A stretch of 64,000 nucleotides of DNA from Clitoria ternatea (lineage: Eukaryota > Streptophyta > Magnoliopsida > Fabales > Fabaceae): NCBI GenBank assembly GCA_037962975.1, contig CM075673.1:156942667-157006666 (forward strand). The letters run 5' to 3'. The position numbers and the translations under genes are program-made. Positions 45,624-58,123 of this stretch are shown in pieces (the first letter of the stretch is position 1; the number at the start of each line of letters is the position of its first letter). The notes beneath the pieces are model-generated. The model saw nothing but the letters and a program-made list of their open reading frames with translations, was not told the DNA's origin and did not search any database.

Positions 45624-47280
45624 TGCTTTAGAGTCTGGAGTAATTAAGAGGTGCGAGAAACCAAGGTTCTAGTTCTTGAACACCGGAACAAACTTCAAGA
45701 GCTTTGGGGTCAAGAGGTTCTGGAGATCGGAGCCAGTTATCAGGGGAGTTTGTGCTCAGAGTATCGACTCAATGACTAAATTTTTTAACCTTTTGTGCCT
45801 TCTTAGATGAGGCATTTATAGAGGTTTTGGGCGTTGGCTGAGTGCTTGGACAGCTCAAGCCTCCGCTTACCCACGTGTACAGTAGAGCCAACCTGGCCAC
45901 TAACAGGTTATGGGGAACAGCAGCTGGTGGGGAATTTTTAATTATTTCCACTTCCGTCCCCTGTCTACCACTCCCAGAATTCATGGATCGATTTGGGTGG
46001 TGCGATTCCAAGTCATAGCATGGGCAATCAGACTTCTCGAACGGTGTCACATGGGTCCATTATCAAGTTCATGAAAGTGCCTTCCCACGTCGAATAAGAG
46101 AGGACATCGGTCTCACTTAGACAGTCTCAGGGGAACAATGCCTCTTTCGTTGGCTCAGATCGGTATCCCTCAGACCCGGACCGGTGTTCTTATGGCCCGG
46201 ACCGCTATGTCAGTATCCATTCTTGGTGGAAAATGGTCGGACCGAAACAGGTGTTCACATATATGAAAAACCCGAATGCAGAATCGATCCTTTGACACTC
46301 GGTGTGAAGGCTTGAATTTATTCAAGTAACGTCGGATCCCTTTCTCGTTCAGAATTGCTCCATTCAGAGGTGATTTGTCTGGAAATGTATCTGCTTGAAA
46401 CACTTATTTAGTCATAGCCTTTCTTCCTTCTAGTGACCCACTCAGAAATGTCTCACCCGGATATACCTCTGCTTAAAAAGTGCTCTTTCGAAGTCTGACT
46501 CACTTGGGAATATCTCTTCCCGAGAAGTATTCATCAGAGCCTTTTTTCGTTCAGAATCGCTTCACTCAGAGGTGATTCGCTCGAAAAGGTTTCTGCTTGA
46601 AGCACTTACTTAAAGTCAGCCTTTCTTCCCTTGAAAGTGACCTATTCAGAAATGTCTCACTCGGGGACACCCCACTCAGATATATCTTTGCCCGAAAAGT
46701 ACTCATTCATAGTCAGAGCCTTTCTTCGCTCGGGAGTAATTCCCTTGAAAATAACCCACTTCGAAAATGTCTCATTCGGTGACACCCCACTCGGAAGTAT
46801 GGAACTCGAAAGTGTCTCTGCCCGAAAAGTGCTCCTTCGAAGTTCAGAGCCCTTTTTCGTTCAGAATCGATTCACTTGGGAATTATCCACTCGAAAATAT
46901 CTGTACCCGAGAAATACTCATTCGAAGTCAAGGCCTTTCTTCGCTTGGAAGTGATTCCCTCGGAAACAACCCACTCAGAAATATCTCACTTGGAGACACT
47001 TACAACCGAAAGGATCATTCGAAATCGAAGTTTACTCCTCTCTCGGAAATCCTTTCACCTGGGAATATCGCTTAGAGTCGAAGACGAACCCGAGCACAAG
47101 CTCTCGGCAACTTTGAAAATGGGCCCAAACACAGGCTCTAGGCAATCTTTAAGGCACACCCGAGAACAAGCTCTAGGTAATTCTTAAGGCACACCCGAGC
47201 ATGAATAGAAAGAAGGGGTTCTAAGCGACAGGACTCCCTATTCTTGGTGAAAATTGACCAGACCGAAATAAGTGTTCACA
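45624..47280 (-). repeat. 5' LTR of the Ogre-like element, outer part
   Basis: Beyond the SIRE insertion to the LTR start, TGTGAACACT on the minus strand at 47280. The region 46430-47100 is made of degenerate repeats around CACTCGGAAATNTCT / GCCCGAAAAGT / TCAGAGCCTTTCTTCG. A second LTR-start-like motif of about 42 bp occurs at 46217-46258. 46782-47280 matches the truncated 3' LTR. Confidence 0.7.
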
Positions 47281-47759
47281 ATAACAATTAAGGGGTCTGA
47301 TGGCAGAATTAAGAAAAGAGGATTAAGAGATTAAGAAATAAAAGAAGATAAAGCAAATAAGAGATGAGGGACGTGTGGTATGTGCATGGTAGAGAAGGAA
47401 AAGAAGAAATATATGAGAGTGACATGATTTTGAGGAATGCATGGACAGAGAGAGACGTGGAACAAAGAGTGATTGAGAAGAAATTAAAAAATGATAATTA
47501 TAAAAATGAGGGTCTTTTACAAGTACTTGTTGGGAAAGTGAAGAAAAATAGTGAATTAAGAGTATAGGGCCCACAAGAAAAGAATGAGAATTGAAATTGG
47601 GAGATTGGGTGATAGAGTAAGTACGGTGAGAAGAGAGAGAATTGAAAATTAATAAAGAAAATAGAGGAATCAAAGAGTGGATTGAGAGGTAGGGCCCACA
47701 CTAACTGAAGAAAGAAAAGAGAATATGAGAGAGAAATATTAATTAAATAAAACAAAGGA
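47281..47759. other. Purine-rich flank of the Ogre-like element
   Basis: Very purine-rich on the plus strand (GAAGAAAAGAG-like runs). No gene recognised. The two genomic flanks of the Ogre-like element cannot be compared because its left end is lost. Confidence 0.4.
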
Positions 47760-48110
47760 TGTTATAGATGATCTCATTGGAAGATTCTAAACCATCATCA
47801 ATGGGTTAACAGCTCTTAGAAAGGAGCTTTCCCTCAAAGAATACAACATATTCTTGATAGCATGCCAAGTGAACAAGAACCAAAAGTCATAGTCATTCAA
47901 GAGTCAAAGGATCTTAACAATATGAAGTTGGATGAGCTCCTAAGTTCTTTGAGAGTTCATGAGCTTTATCTTAGAAATTGAACACCAAAGAAGCAGTTAA
48001 AGACTCTAGCTTTAAAGCCTTTTAGATCAAAGTCTTCAAAAGAAACAACATCTTTAAAAGCTCTCAATGCAAATGAAAAGGAAATAGAGTCCTTAAGATA
48101 TAACATCCCC
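47760..48110 (+). pseudogene. Decayed copia gag fragment
   Basis: Scattered across frames are TIINGLTALRKELSLKEYN, NMKLDELLSSLRVHEL-type and KAVKDSS-like segments, the UBN2-type gag pattern of plant copia elements. Several stops and frameshifts; no flanking pol seen. Confidence 0.5.
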
Positions 48111-49970
48111 ATCTAAATTCCTAGAATTTATCATAGGGTCTAATAAAAATTAGAGAAAATTTTTTGCAATTAGAATTGTCTCTGGTAAATAAACCCTAAG
48201 AAGTTGAAGTGGTATGTGACATAAAACAACTACGTGACTTGCTTTTCTCTCAAGTAATTGATTACCTACGAGCAACTTGTGTAGGAATTTACATTTTGCT
48301 CATTAGTAATCGATTATGTAATCAATTACCAGTAGACAAAACTATAGAATTATGTAGATTTTTTGCCTCCGCAACCCCTAACTGGTGTTTGATCTCTGAA
48401 TGCTACAAAACTTTATTACACTATCTATAACTCATTTTGAGTCTGCTGCCGCAATCTGTACTTAAAAATTTCTTCGAATTGTGAAGTTATGCAAAAAAAT
48501 GCATTCAAGTCACTTTCACTCATATCCATTACCAAAACCCTCTTAAATCTCATCCAAATGGCAATCTCTTTTACACACAAGTTTCAAATCCTTAGGGATC
48601 TATTGGCACATTCCAGGGACTTTAAATCCTATTAGAACTCAAAATTAACCTTCCACTTGGCTTAATTAGCTATTTCTCTTTAAATATCTATGTAGGTCAT
48701 TTACACTAATTCACAAGCATTCATTAATCAACAAAATAACATCACCACTATCAAATATATCTTGCTCGTGAAAATGCAATTTCATTAATACTTTGGCTCA
48801 ATGCCATTTTACACTACATTCACAACACCTAGGTATAGCATATTTAATTCCTCATCATTATCTAATTGGCTCAATGCCATCTATCAGCAAAATATACATA
48901 TACTATACTACCATAGTTATTCAACACAACTAAGCATGGGTCAATGCTATTCTCATCTCATGTACACAGGTAAAGCGATACGTGCCCATATCAATTATCC
49001 TTTACTAATTACCATTACAAACATAGTCAAGTACTAAAACATAGATATCAAAATAACATGCTCATAATTCACATCATTACAAGCAGCATAAATTCATTCT
49101 TCGTTCCTTGGCAATCCTGGCTCATTTGGTACTCGCCTCCGCAATGCAGGTGATATTTTTGTCATTGGTTACTGAAAAAAGTAACAACAAAAAGGGTGAG
49201 TGTTAAATATATCAATTAATATAATCACTCAAAATTGACAAAGGCATAACATTAGCCTTATAATACAACATACTCATATATACATTCACCACATGATTAG
49301 TTATTCATTCTCTAACTTCTCATGCCATCATCATAGCACACGTGCTCAATCATCATTTGCATACAATTACATTTCAAGCATTACGAGCCACTCAGGCTAC
49401 AATAGCAATGTATACACAACATATATCAATTCATCCTCAATTATTTCAATTATTCAAAACATCATATGTCATTCAAGTTGCACATAACAAGACATACATA
49501 TCATTGTTCATATTATCAATACACAATGCACCAGTAACTTTCATTTAGGGTTTAATTAGATTCGCTAGTATCTGTATACTAAAAATGGATCGGCTGCCAA
49601 CTGAAGGTCCTACTTGACACCTCATGAACTCTACTTGGCTATCCACCTCAACCACTAGGTCCTGTTTGACACCCAGTTTCAAACTTCAAACTTCAAACAC
49701 CTCTATGAAATTCTCTCCATAATTTTACATAAATATTTTACACACTCTCTTTTACTTTACAACTTTATAACTATTACATATTGTTCTATATCTATTGTAC
49801 ACACTCTATCATAAAGAGCTGTGATGATTCTTATTTAGAAATTTTCCTAAGGAGCACAAAGCTTTTAACAACTTTATAATAAAAAATTCTTACACTATTA
49901 AACAAAATCTATTACACTAACACTTATAAGAGAGCAAACATCATCAATGCTAGAGACACTTCATCTACAA
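48111..49970. other. AT-rich region, probably old retroelement LTR or UTR
   Basis: No gene. GTAATTGATTACC (48247-48259) and AGTAATCGATTATGTAATCAATTACC-like palindromes (near 48305-48330) echo the SIRE LTR motif. The block 49560-49680 has two near-repeats CCTACTTGACACC and CCTGTTTGACACC. I cannot assign it further. Confidence 0.3.
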
Positions 49971-49974
49971 TCAC

Positions 49975-50107
49975 ATATACAATTAATTTTTATTTGTTTC
50001 TAACTAATATTTTTTATAATAATTTATTAATAAAAAAATACTTTTAGAGGCCTTTTTTTTAAGAGTCTGAGCCAAAGGCCCGAGTTACCAAAGGCAGGGC
50101 CGGCCTG
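49975..50107 (-). mobile_element. Possible hAT-type transposon end
   Basis: On the minus strand it starts CAGGCCGGCCCTGCC, then a GC-rich stretch with AACTCGGGCC, then A/T-rich sequence with AAGGCCTC, a pattern common in plant non-autonomous hAT elements. No partner inverted repeat found, so it is a fragment at best. Confidence 0.3.
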
Positions 50108-51343
50108 TTTCTATGTTACACATACTCATTTCTTGCATAAACATACAAATTTGAAGCTAGAAAATAAATAGTACATAATTAAAATGTATGAATTAAAGTT
50201 GCAATGAAAGTTTGTGTCCGTTTAATAAGTAGTTAGGGAAACAGAGTTATGAAAATAGAAAAATTTAAAAGTTAATATTAATCTTTTACATCATTTAAGA
50301 CCGTCAAAATTTTGTTTAACAGTAGGATATTTACGTCAAGAGAAAACCAAACACCCCAAAATACATGAAAGTTGCAATAGATCCCGACTATAGAAGTTTC
50401 CAAGTTGTATTGAAATCCAACACGAAAGAAAACCATCTTTAACCCTGTGATCACACCCAATTAGTTAATGGATAGGTGCACATGTTGAGAGACAAAGAGG
50501 TGCAATGAATGTTTAAACAATCCTAGACTTGATCAGAACTAATGATAGGAGAAAAATATTAAGAATATGTTAAGCCAATTAAGGTAGGCCCAATTAGAGA
50601 ATAGCTTATTAGGTTATCTAGAAGATTCTAATTTACTGTATATTATTGTATCGCTTTAGTATGATTGAATGGAAAAGAAAATTATCAATTTAATTTTAGT
50701 AATTTAATTTTAGTGTAGTTTTGTTGAATCTTGATAGGAGCCTTTCTAGCTTCCTATCAACTAGTAGATCTTATGTATCCACGTGATACACATACTATAA
50801 AAACTACGTCAACTTTTAATAGAAACAATTATATTTTAAAGTAAATTAATAATAAATCTCCTTTCATATGTTTTATTTATAATTATAATGAGAGAATATA
50901 AAGGTTATTTAATTAGTTATATTAAAGAAAAGAAAGCTATCGATCAATATACTTTTGATACGTGGGGTTGGGGTAAGTGAAAGCTCAAAATTCTTAAATT
51001 AATTTCCTCCACTAGTTAATATTGGATATGTACTAGTGTACAACACAAAGGAGATTCTGCTATGGGATAATTGGCAACTTTGGTTAATGCTTAATTCAAC
51101 ACCTCGCTTTAATGTTTTGACGGAAGTTAGCATCTACAACGACAACACGTAGTTATATTGGGATGCAGAAATCAAAGTGTGACACGTGCAAACATGAATA
51201 GTCTAATGTGTCATCAAAATTGCCGTGAGTGGCATTAGATTCATTGCTCTAACTAAGCAATTATTATTAATAAAGAGAGTTTGTATCGTCATTAAAAGTT
51301 CATTATTTATATTCTAGATACTTTTAGCTCCAAAATTGGCTAG

Positions 51344-51414
<71 letters not shown>

Positions 51415-51780
51415 CTTTTTATTAGGAAAAGTACCATAATCTCAATGTGCTTGAACACTTTCTTCCCCGAGGATAGCAGACACCAGTCTCATATCAGATG
51501 GATTTCAATTCAATTTTGTCGATGTTACCTCAGTACATATGTAGTTTAATTCATTATTATCCGAGTCAAATCGGTTAAATCATCAATTTAAGTTAATTTT
51601 TTATTATTATTTGTTTAACTAATTTAGTTACAATCCACTTTTCATCACTTAACTACAATTTGTTTCAACCTTCGTCAGTTACGTTGCTATTCGCAATATG
51701 TGCGTATAAATTTCCTCCTGAAATTACTAGGTTTAGTTAAGGAATGAATTTGGTCGTTAATTAAGGAAGTAAGCTCCCTG
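50108..51780. other. AT-rich intergenic DNA
   Basis: No gene recognised. Contains a 30-bp imperfect inverted repeat at 50731-50760 and a doubled TAATTTAATTTTAG at about 50690-50715, perhaps an LTR remnant. Confidence 0.4.
51347..51411. repeat. (AT)n microsatellite
   Basis: About 32 uninterrupted AT units; palindromic and cruciform-prone. Confidence 0.95.
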
Positions 51781-51781
51781 T

Positions 51782-54330
51782 TTGATAATTACCATCAATC
51801 TTCATATATATAATAGTAATATAAATGATGACATAAATTGCATACAATGTAAGAAACCATATGATACGAAGCAAAATCATAAATGGATAATGATTAATAA
51901 AAAAGAATTACTACGAATTATCACATCTTGCAATTTAGAGATAAGTGGAATGCATATAAGCCTAATAAAAAATTAATTAAAATGTTATATGGATCAAAAG
52001 GAGAAGTTAAAATGAACTTTCAATACATTAGAAACTTTAATGGACAACATACATAAAAGTAGTCGGATGGGCCTGAAGAGAAAATTTCAAAGAAATGTGT
52101 CCTATTAAGAAAATATTGGATTTATTATCGAGAGTTTAAAAATGAATTTAAACTCATCATTAAATCAAAAACAATGTAAAATTCATTTAATCATATTAAA
52201 ACATAATTATAGAAGAAAAAACTCGTAAATTTTGGAAACATGAGGGTAACCATTCATAATAAGGAACAAAGAACAAGTATTCAAAACCTAATAAATAATA
52301 TTAAGCAAGAAATTAAAATCTTTAATGAAGAGTTAGCGGGCTTAACTAACTAACTAACTTGTTTACAATAATCTTAATTTTCTTAGAAGATTAAAAAAAA
52401 CTTAAAAATTTTAACAAGATAGTTCATTTATCATCTGTTAAAGTTTTTTGGTCTTTGTGATCCTGATATAGTAAAGCCCAAAGGGGTAGTGAGACGTTGG
52501 TCAACAAAGAAGTAGAAACCTAACAAAAGAAAAATGGTTAGTTTGTTAAAAGAAAACTTTAAGTGATCTGAGTCTTGAAAGGAAAGATAAGATTATTGTA
52601 AGACAGAGTCCAGACCAAGCTACTACTTCCTCACCATCTGAATATGGTAATATAACCTTAAAAGAAGTCGAAATTGCAAACATAGAAATTGCTTTTGATA
52701 ATTGGTCAATACCTATAGTTAAGAAGGATCAAGTTTAAAAACAATAATTTTATGGAAATCAAACATAAATGAAGAAATTCATATTTTAGAATATAGTTAT
52801 CCAGGATCAAGAACTAATAGAGAGATTAATATCTTAAATCAGGAAATAATAGACAAACATATAAAAATGGTTTAATTTTATATATTTAGGACAAATACTA
52901 GTTGTAAAACCCAACTACATGTTAAGAATAAATTCTTCAATATTAAAGATATTAGAATTAAAATTTTTGAAGAATCAATGATAGCAGTCTTAGAAAGTAA
53001 TATTCATGGTAAACCAGCCATTTTTAGCTATTATCCAAACATTTCAATGGATATTAGAAATAAACATACTTCTAATTCAATAAAACTCTATATAATCTAC
53101 TGTATGGTTAATGAAGAAGCAAGTCCATATAATATTATATACAGAATCTATTACAAAATTACTAAAGTGAATTATAACTTTAGAGCTCTTAAGTCCTCTT
53201 CAAAAGATGAAACAATATTAGTACAAACTAATTTAAGAAATTCGTAAGTTACTATTCCTAAAAGATTATCACATGATGAGGTAATAAAAAGAATTCCCAA
53301 AGAATAGATATTAAAAAATATGTTAGAATAAGAAAAAAATACAATACTGAAGTTAGAGATGTGATACAAAAAGGAAAAGATATTAGATTAAGAGTTAATA
53401 GATCATCCATTAGAACCAATACAGACCCCCAAATAATTAGGCCAGAATTATCTAAATACTCTTTAGATAACTCTACTATTAATTTAGATTCAAAAGAATT
53501 AAGAAATGATATGCCTAATATTGCCAGACGTGTTTATCAAGAAACTCAAAGATCTTATTCTCCTCAATATTCCTCAACATTGTATCAAATATTAAATACT
53601 TTAACCAAAAAAAACCCATTTGAAATAGATAAAAATTCGATCCATTGAGACTTTGAAGCTCCTTGTAACTAAAATGAAAAAGAATGGTTTTTCTTTACCT
53701 TTTCAAAAGAAGAAAGAATAAGATTTAGAAAGATATTTTGTCGATATTTAGAGAAAAGTGAAATAAATAGATATTTCTTTGATTGATTTTTTAATCATGG
53801 AAAAGAAGAAACTATTCAAAATCTTCATAAAAGACAAGCATATACAACCCTTAATAAAAAAAATACATGTACATGAAAAACTATTAATGATAAAAACATA
53901 GAATTAGAATACCCTCCTATGAAAGGCATAAAGGTTCTAATAGCAAAAGATCTTAAAATAGAGGCAACTACGTATAAACATGTAGACAATGAAGAGGCTC
54001 GTATAAAAAAAGATATAAAAAAGATTTATCAACAAGTAAATTTCTCAAATTCAATATTAGAAACCCTGAGTAAATATTCTATGAAGAGCCAACGTATTTA
54101 CCTAAACAAATTGACAATGGGAAACACAAGAACGTTGCTTATAAAAAAATATTCTATTTCTTATCACTCCAAGGTTATAGAGGTTATGTACGTTTGACGG
54201 GCCTGCTAGATATATGACATGGTATTATGAGAACAAAACCTATGGAATATTGTAGAAAATGGATACACACCTACAACTATCGATAAAGGAGGTACCTCCT
54301 CGACTAAACCTATGGAATCTTGGTCATTAC
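51782..54330 (+). pseudogene. Decayed endogenous pararetrovirus-like segment
   Basis: Short open pieces at 51782-51976, 52978-53247, 53361-53648 and 53919-54197, separated by many stops and frameshifts in very AT-rich, Lys/Asn/Ile-rich sequence unlike the neighbouring retrotransposons. The piece at 52978-53247 has the look of the movement protein of plant pararetroviruses (Caulimoviridae), and the later pieces could be the downstream polyprotein. No LTRs flank it. This is pattern recognition only. An old, non-functional integrated copy is the simplest reading. Confidence 0.35.
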
Positions 54331-54344
54331 AACTAGCAAAATGG

Positions 54345-54605
54345 ATGGGCTGCTCTAAACAGTTTAGGCTTTTTTAGGCTCAGGTCAAAAAGGTCTGTAT
54401 TAATTCAAGCTTCAATTTAAGGTGCCTAAACCCACCTGTTCTTACGGGTGGGTCGGGCCATCCCTATAAATTCAAGCTTTTTTTAGGCCGCCTTCATAGT
54501 TTCATAAAAGAAAGATCAAGCTCATTCGGCTCATAGTGGATGTGGGCTTTTACGGGCCGAGCTAAAAAAGACCTCAATATTCAGGCTTCAATTTTAGATG
54601 TCTTA
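54345..54605. repeat. Dispersed repeat A, first copy, left part
   Basis: TTTTTTAGGCTCAGGTC followed by AAAAAGGTCTG and TTCAAGCTTC is matched at 63215-63280. It resumes after the copia insertion at 61425-61485 (CCATTTTAC, TCCATTTTACCAACTTT). GGGCC-rich with imperfect inverted segments. Class unknown. Confidence 0.5.
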
Positions 54606-54836
54606 TTAATGTAGAATAACTCACTCATCCAAGTTTGTTATGTTGAGTCAGCAAAGTTGTTAGAAAAAGGGCTTCACTTGTAACTGCATAGCTAGCTAAT
54701 ATCCTTGTATATAATTTCTATCACTTGTATCAAAATAATACACTGAATAAAAACATCTCTTTTATGCATTCACTGAAAATGTCGTTGTCTTTCTCTTTGC
54801 ATTCACTTCTTCTCTTTTCTCTACCTTTCTAAGTTG
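54606..54836 (+). repeat. 5' LTR of the old copia element
   Basis: Begins TTAATGTAGAATAAC, ends CTAAGTTG. If the canonical TG start is required, it would start at 54610. The TCTTA duplication favours 54606. Confidence 0.7.
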
Positions 54837-54846
54837 GTATCTGAGC
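54835..54846 (+). promoter_or_regulatory. Primer-binding site, tRNA-Met type
   Basis: TGGTATCTGAGC, one mismatch from the usual site; it overlaps the assigned LTR end by two bases. Confidence 0.7.
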
Positions 54847-54881
54847 TTTACAGCTCTAGTATACTCTTCCCCCTCTTCTTG

Positions 54882-56220
54882 ATGGAAAACAGAAATAATG
54901 CATAAGAAGAAAATTCAGGAGCTTAAATCAGAGAAAAGTTACATGCAGTGGTTACCTTCTTCCAACCGATTTCAGTGAAACTTGATGATCGTGATTTTCT
55001 GATCTGGAAACAAGTTGAATTTGTTATACGAGGGCACAAGTTGCATGGATATGTGGTAAATCCCTAAATTCCACTTAAGTTCCTCAGCGAAAGTCATAGA
55101 GATACAGAAAAACTAAACTCAGGGTATCAGAAATGGGAACAACAGGACCAGTTGTTGATGTCCTAGTTGCTTTCTTCATTTTTAAAGTCTCTCTTAATCA
55201 AAATGATTAGTTACACACATTCCTTTCAACTTTGGGATAAGATCTATGCCTATTTTAAAAAGATCACAAGAGCTAAGGTTCATCAACTTTGACAGGAATT
55301 AAGAAGTATTAAGAAAGGAACAAGTATTATTTCTAATTATTTGCTCAAACTAAAAAAGATTGTAGATACGCTAAGTTCAATTGGATCACTTATCACTAGT
55401 TAGGATTATATAGATTGTTTGTTTGAAGGTCTGAGTGATGAATATGAGTCCTTTATCTCTAATATGATTTGTAACATAAAACTAGATCCTTATAGCATTG
55501 ATGAAATTGAATCCATGTTGTTAACATTTGAGGCTCGTCTAGAACAAATTAAGAAAAATGTACTAGATGTGTTTTCTGTCAATGTTGTTCATAGACCTGT
55601 ACATTCTCTACCTCAAAATCATTACTCTAAGTCCACAAACAACAATCAGACCTATTCAACTAAAAACTCTCACATATCTTCCCACCATCAACCATAAATA
55701 CCTTTATATTCTGTCAACTCTCAATACAACAACAAATTCTAACTTAATTTTTGTCCTCCTTATTTTGGCAGAGGCGGAGGTGGTTATGGTGGTCAATTTA
55801 GAGGCCATGGTGGTCGTGGAAATTATAGATCGTTTTTATACTATAACATTTGCAACAAGCATGGGCATGAGGCTACTGTGTGCTGGCACAGGAACACACT
55901 CCCTTCTCATTTCAGTGGACAATCTCCTTTATCACCACAACCATGGCATCAGACTTCATCTGTCTCTTATGCTCAGTTTACTCAGTCCTTAGGTTTTCCT
56001 TAATTGCATAATAGCTTCTCTGGTTTTACACAACAACCTTACCTATATTCTATGCAACATGCTCAGCCTCCTTCTATGCAAATTCTGACACAACAGACTC
56101 AGTATAACTCACCTCTTTTTCGCTATATGCATGACCATCCTAGATCTGTAGCATATCCATTCTCCTTGGTATCTAGACTCAAGACCGAGTCACCATGTTA
56201 CTGCACAGTCTCAAATTTTA
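54882..56220 (+). pseudogene. Old copia gag
   Basis: ATG 54882, one main frame with stops near 54900, 55065, 55170, 55292, 55401, 55697, 55738 and 56001. The UBN2-like region includes SFQLWDKIYAYFKK and SNYLLKLKKIVDTL, then FEGLSDEYESF. A Gly-rich stretch (GRGGGGYGGQFRGHGGRG, near 55770-55825) precedes a degraded zinc knuckle ending CNKHGHEATVC. It packaged the RNA in the intact element. Confidence 0.75.
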
Positions 56221-58123
56221 GGTAACAAAGTGGATCTTGATGGATCTCACTCTTTTTACATGGGTAATGGTAATCTTATACCTATCAAATCTATTGGCAT
56301 ATCTCTCTTAAACTCATCATCACAGACACACACACCACTCTCACTCACTAATCTTCTACTTGTACTTAATATCATTAAAAATCTCATGAATGTGAGCCAG
56401 TTTGGTAGAGACAATCTCATGTTCTTTGAATTTCATCCAACATATTGTGTTGTTAAATCTCAGGACATTAAACAGGTACTACTATAAGGTTAGCTTGGAA
56501 CTAATGGTCTCTATAAGTTCAGCAAGTTATTTTTCATTCCCTTAGCAAATCACACTCCTCTTGCACAAGCTAGCACAACAACTACTACCATGACCAACAC
56601 ACCTGCAACCTTTAGTTCTATGTTTTTTGATTCAGACTCCTCTATATATGCAATCTGGCATAGGAGATTAGGCCATTGTCATTCCTCCATTGTAAAGAAA
56701 ATACTCGACAGTTGTAATATTTCTTACATAAATAAAAGAGTACTTGATTTTTACAATGTTTGTTGTGAAGGAAGAATGCATAGACTACCTGCTTATACCT
56801 CTCTCACTACACACAACACCATTACAATTGATCTATACAAACCTATGGGATCCTGCACTAATGTACTCTCATGGTGGTTTCAGATTCTACATTACTTTTG
56901 TTGATGCCTATACCAGATATTCTTGGATTTATTTACTTAAATCCAGTTTAAAGCCCTTTAACCTTTCAAAAGTTCAAAGTCGTGGTTGAACTTCAATACA
57001 ATTCCAAAATCAAAGTTGAGAAGTCAGATTAGGGTGGTGAATTTTGACCTTTCTCAAATGTTCTCTCTATTGCAGGTATTGTGCACTAATTAGCCTGCTT
57101 TTACATACATCATCCAAATGGGAGTGTTGAGCGAAAACATAGGCATATTGTGGAACTTGGTCTGACGCTTCTTGTCTAAGCCAAACTCCCCTTAGCCTTC
57201 TGGGACCATATCTTTCTCACTATTGTACACCTAATAAGTAGGCTCCTATTAACTACACTGAATTTTACCTCTCCCAATCACAAACTTCATGATTCAGCAC
57301 CTAATTTTCTTGATGTTAGAGTATTTGGATGTGCCTGTTTTCCTTTTCTTCGACCATATAATATGCACAAACTTGATTTCAGATCTTTAGAGTGTGTTTT
57401 TCTTGGTTCTTCTACCAAGCACAAAGGTTACAAATGTCTTCATCCCTTAGGAAGAATCTACATTTCTAGAGATGATTTGTTCAATAAATACAGGTTTCCC
57501 CATTCCTCTCTTTTTTCCTCTGATTTGTCCACTCCAGCCCCTATCTTATTCTCATCTCTTCCATCACTTAACATTCAACAACCACCTTTATCTTCTGATT
57601 TTCTTCATATACCTACCCTTATACTTCCCACTAATCCTACTGCCTCTATGCCACATAATCCTTCCATCTCTTATATTCCTTGTCCTATAGTTTCTACAGG
57701 ACCATTTTCCCTATTTCCCACTGATTCATATGCTCAACCTATTTCTATTGACTCTCCTTCATCCTCCCTTGAGACTTCTTCATCAGAACCTGCTCCCAAT
57801 AATTCTCATCCCATGCTAACTCATTCTAAAGCTGGCATTGTGAAGCCTTAAATCTATCCTATTTCTTACCTACTATACACTGAACCCACCTCAGTAAAGG
57901 TTGCCCTATCTCATCCTGATTGGCACAAAGCGATGCAGGCCGAATATGATGCTCTCATTTCCAATAATACCTTGACTACTTTACCTCTAAATCATCAATC
58001 TATTGGCGGCAAATGGGTGTTTCGAGTCAAAGAAAACTTTGATGGTTCACTAAACAAGTACTATGCATGCCTGGTTGCCAAAGGTTTTCATCAACAAGTT
58101 GGTTTTGATTATGATGAAACCTT
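56160..58123 (+). pseudogene. Old copia protease, integrase and N-terminal RT
   Basis: The protease site near 56178 reads DSRPSHHVT instead of DSGAS. WHRRLGHCH near 56660 is the GAG-pre-integrase motif. Integrase (56790-57350) is scattered over frames, with FVDAYTRYSW near 56900. RT begins at 57933 with KWVFRVKENFDGS and is cut at 58123 by the CACTA insertion. Frameshifts near 56220, 56740 and 57000. Confidence 0.75.

Larger units (their letters stand above)
8091..47280 (-). mobile_element. Ogre/Tat-type Ty3/gypsy retrotransposon, interrupted by two younger insertions
   Basis: Read from right to left: 5' LTR (47280 down to 34505, split by a copia element), PBS (34502-34485), ORF1, gag, protease, G-patch, intron, RT, RNase H, second RNase H and integrase (33278 down to 23855). 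Then two minisatellites, a polypurine tract (8602-8587) and a truncated 3' LTR (8586 down to 8091). The two LTR pieces match over about 496 bp (8091-8586 with 46782-47280) with about 28 differences by eye. Removing the Athila (12.5 kb) and SIRE (9.8 kb) insertions leaves about 17 kb, so the intact element was near 19 kb. Extra ORF1, dual RNase H and an intron before RT are established hallmarks of the Ogre/Tat group. Confidence 0.8.

Noticed and set aside
53361..54197. Functional viral coat or polymerase gene
   Set aside because: Short fragments split by many stops; at most a relic.
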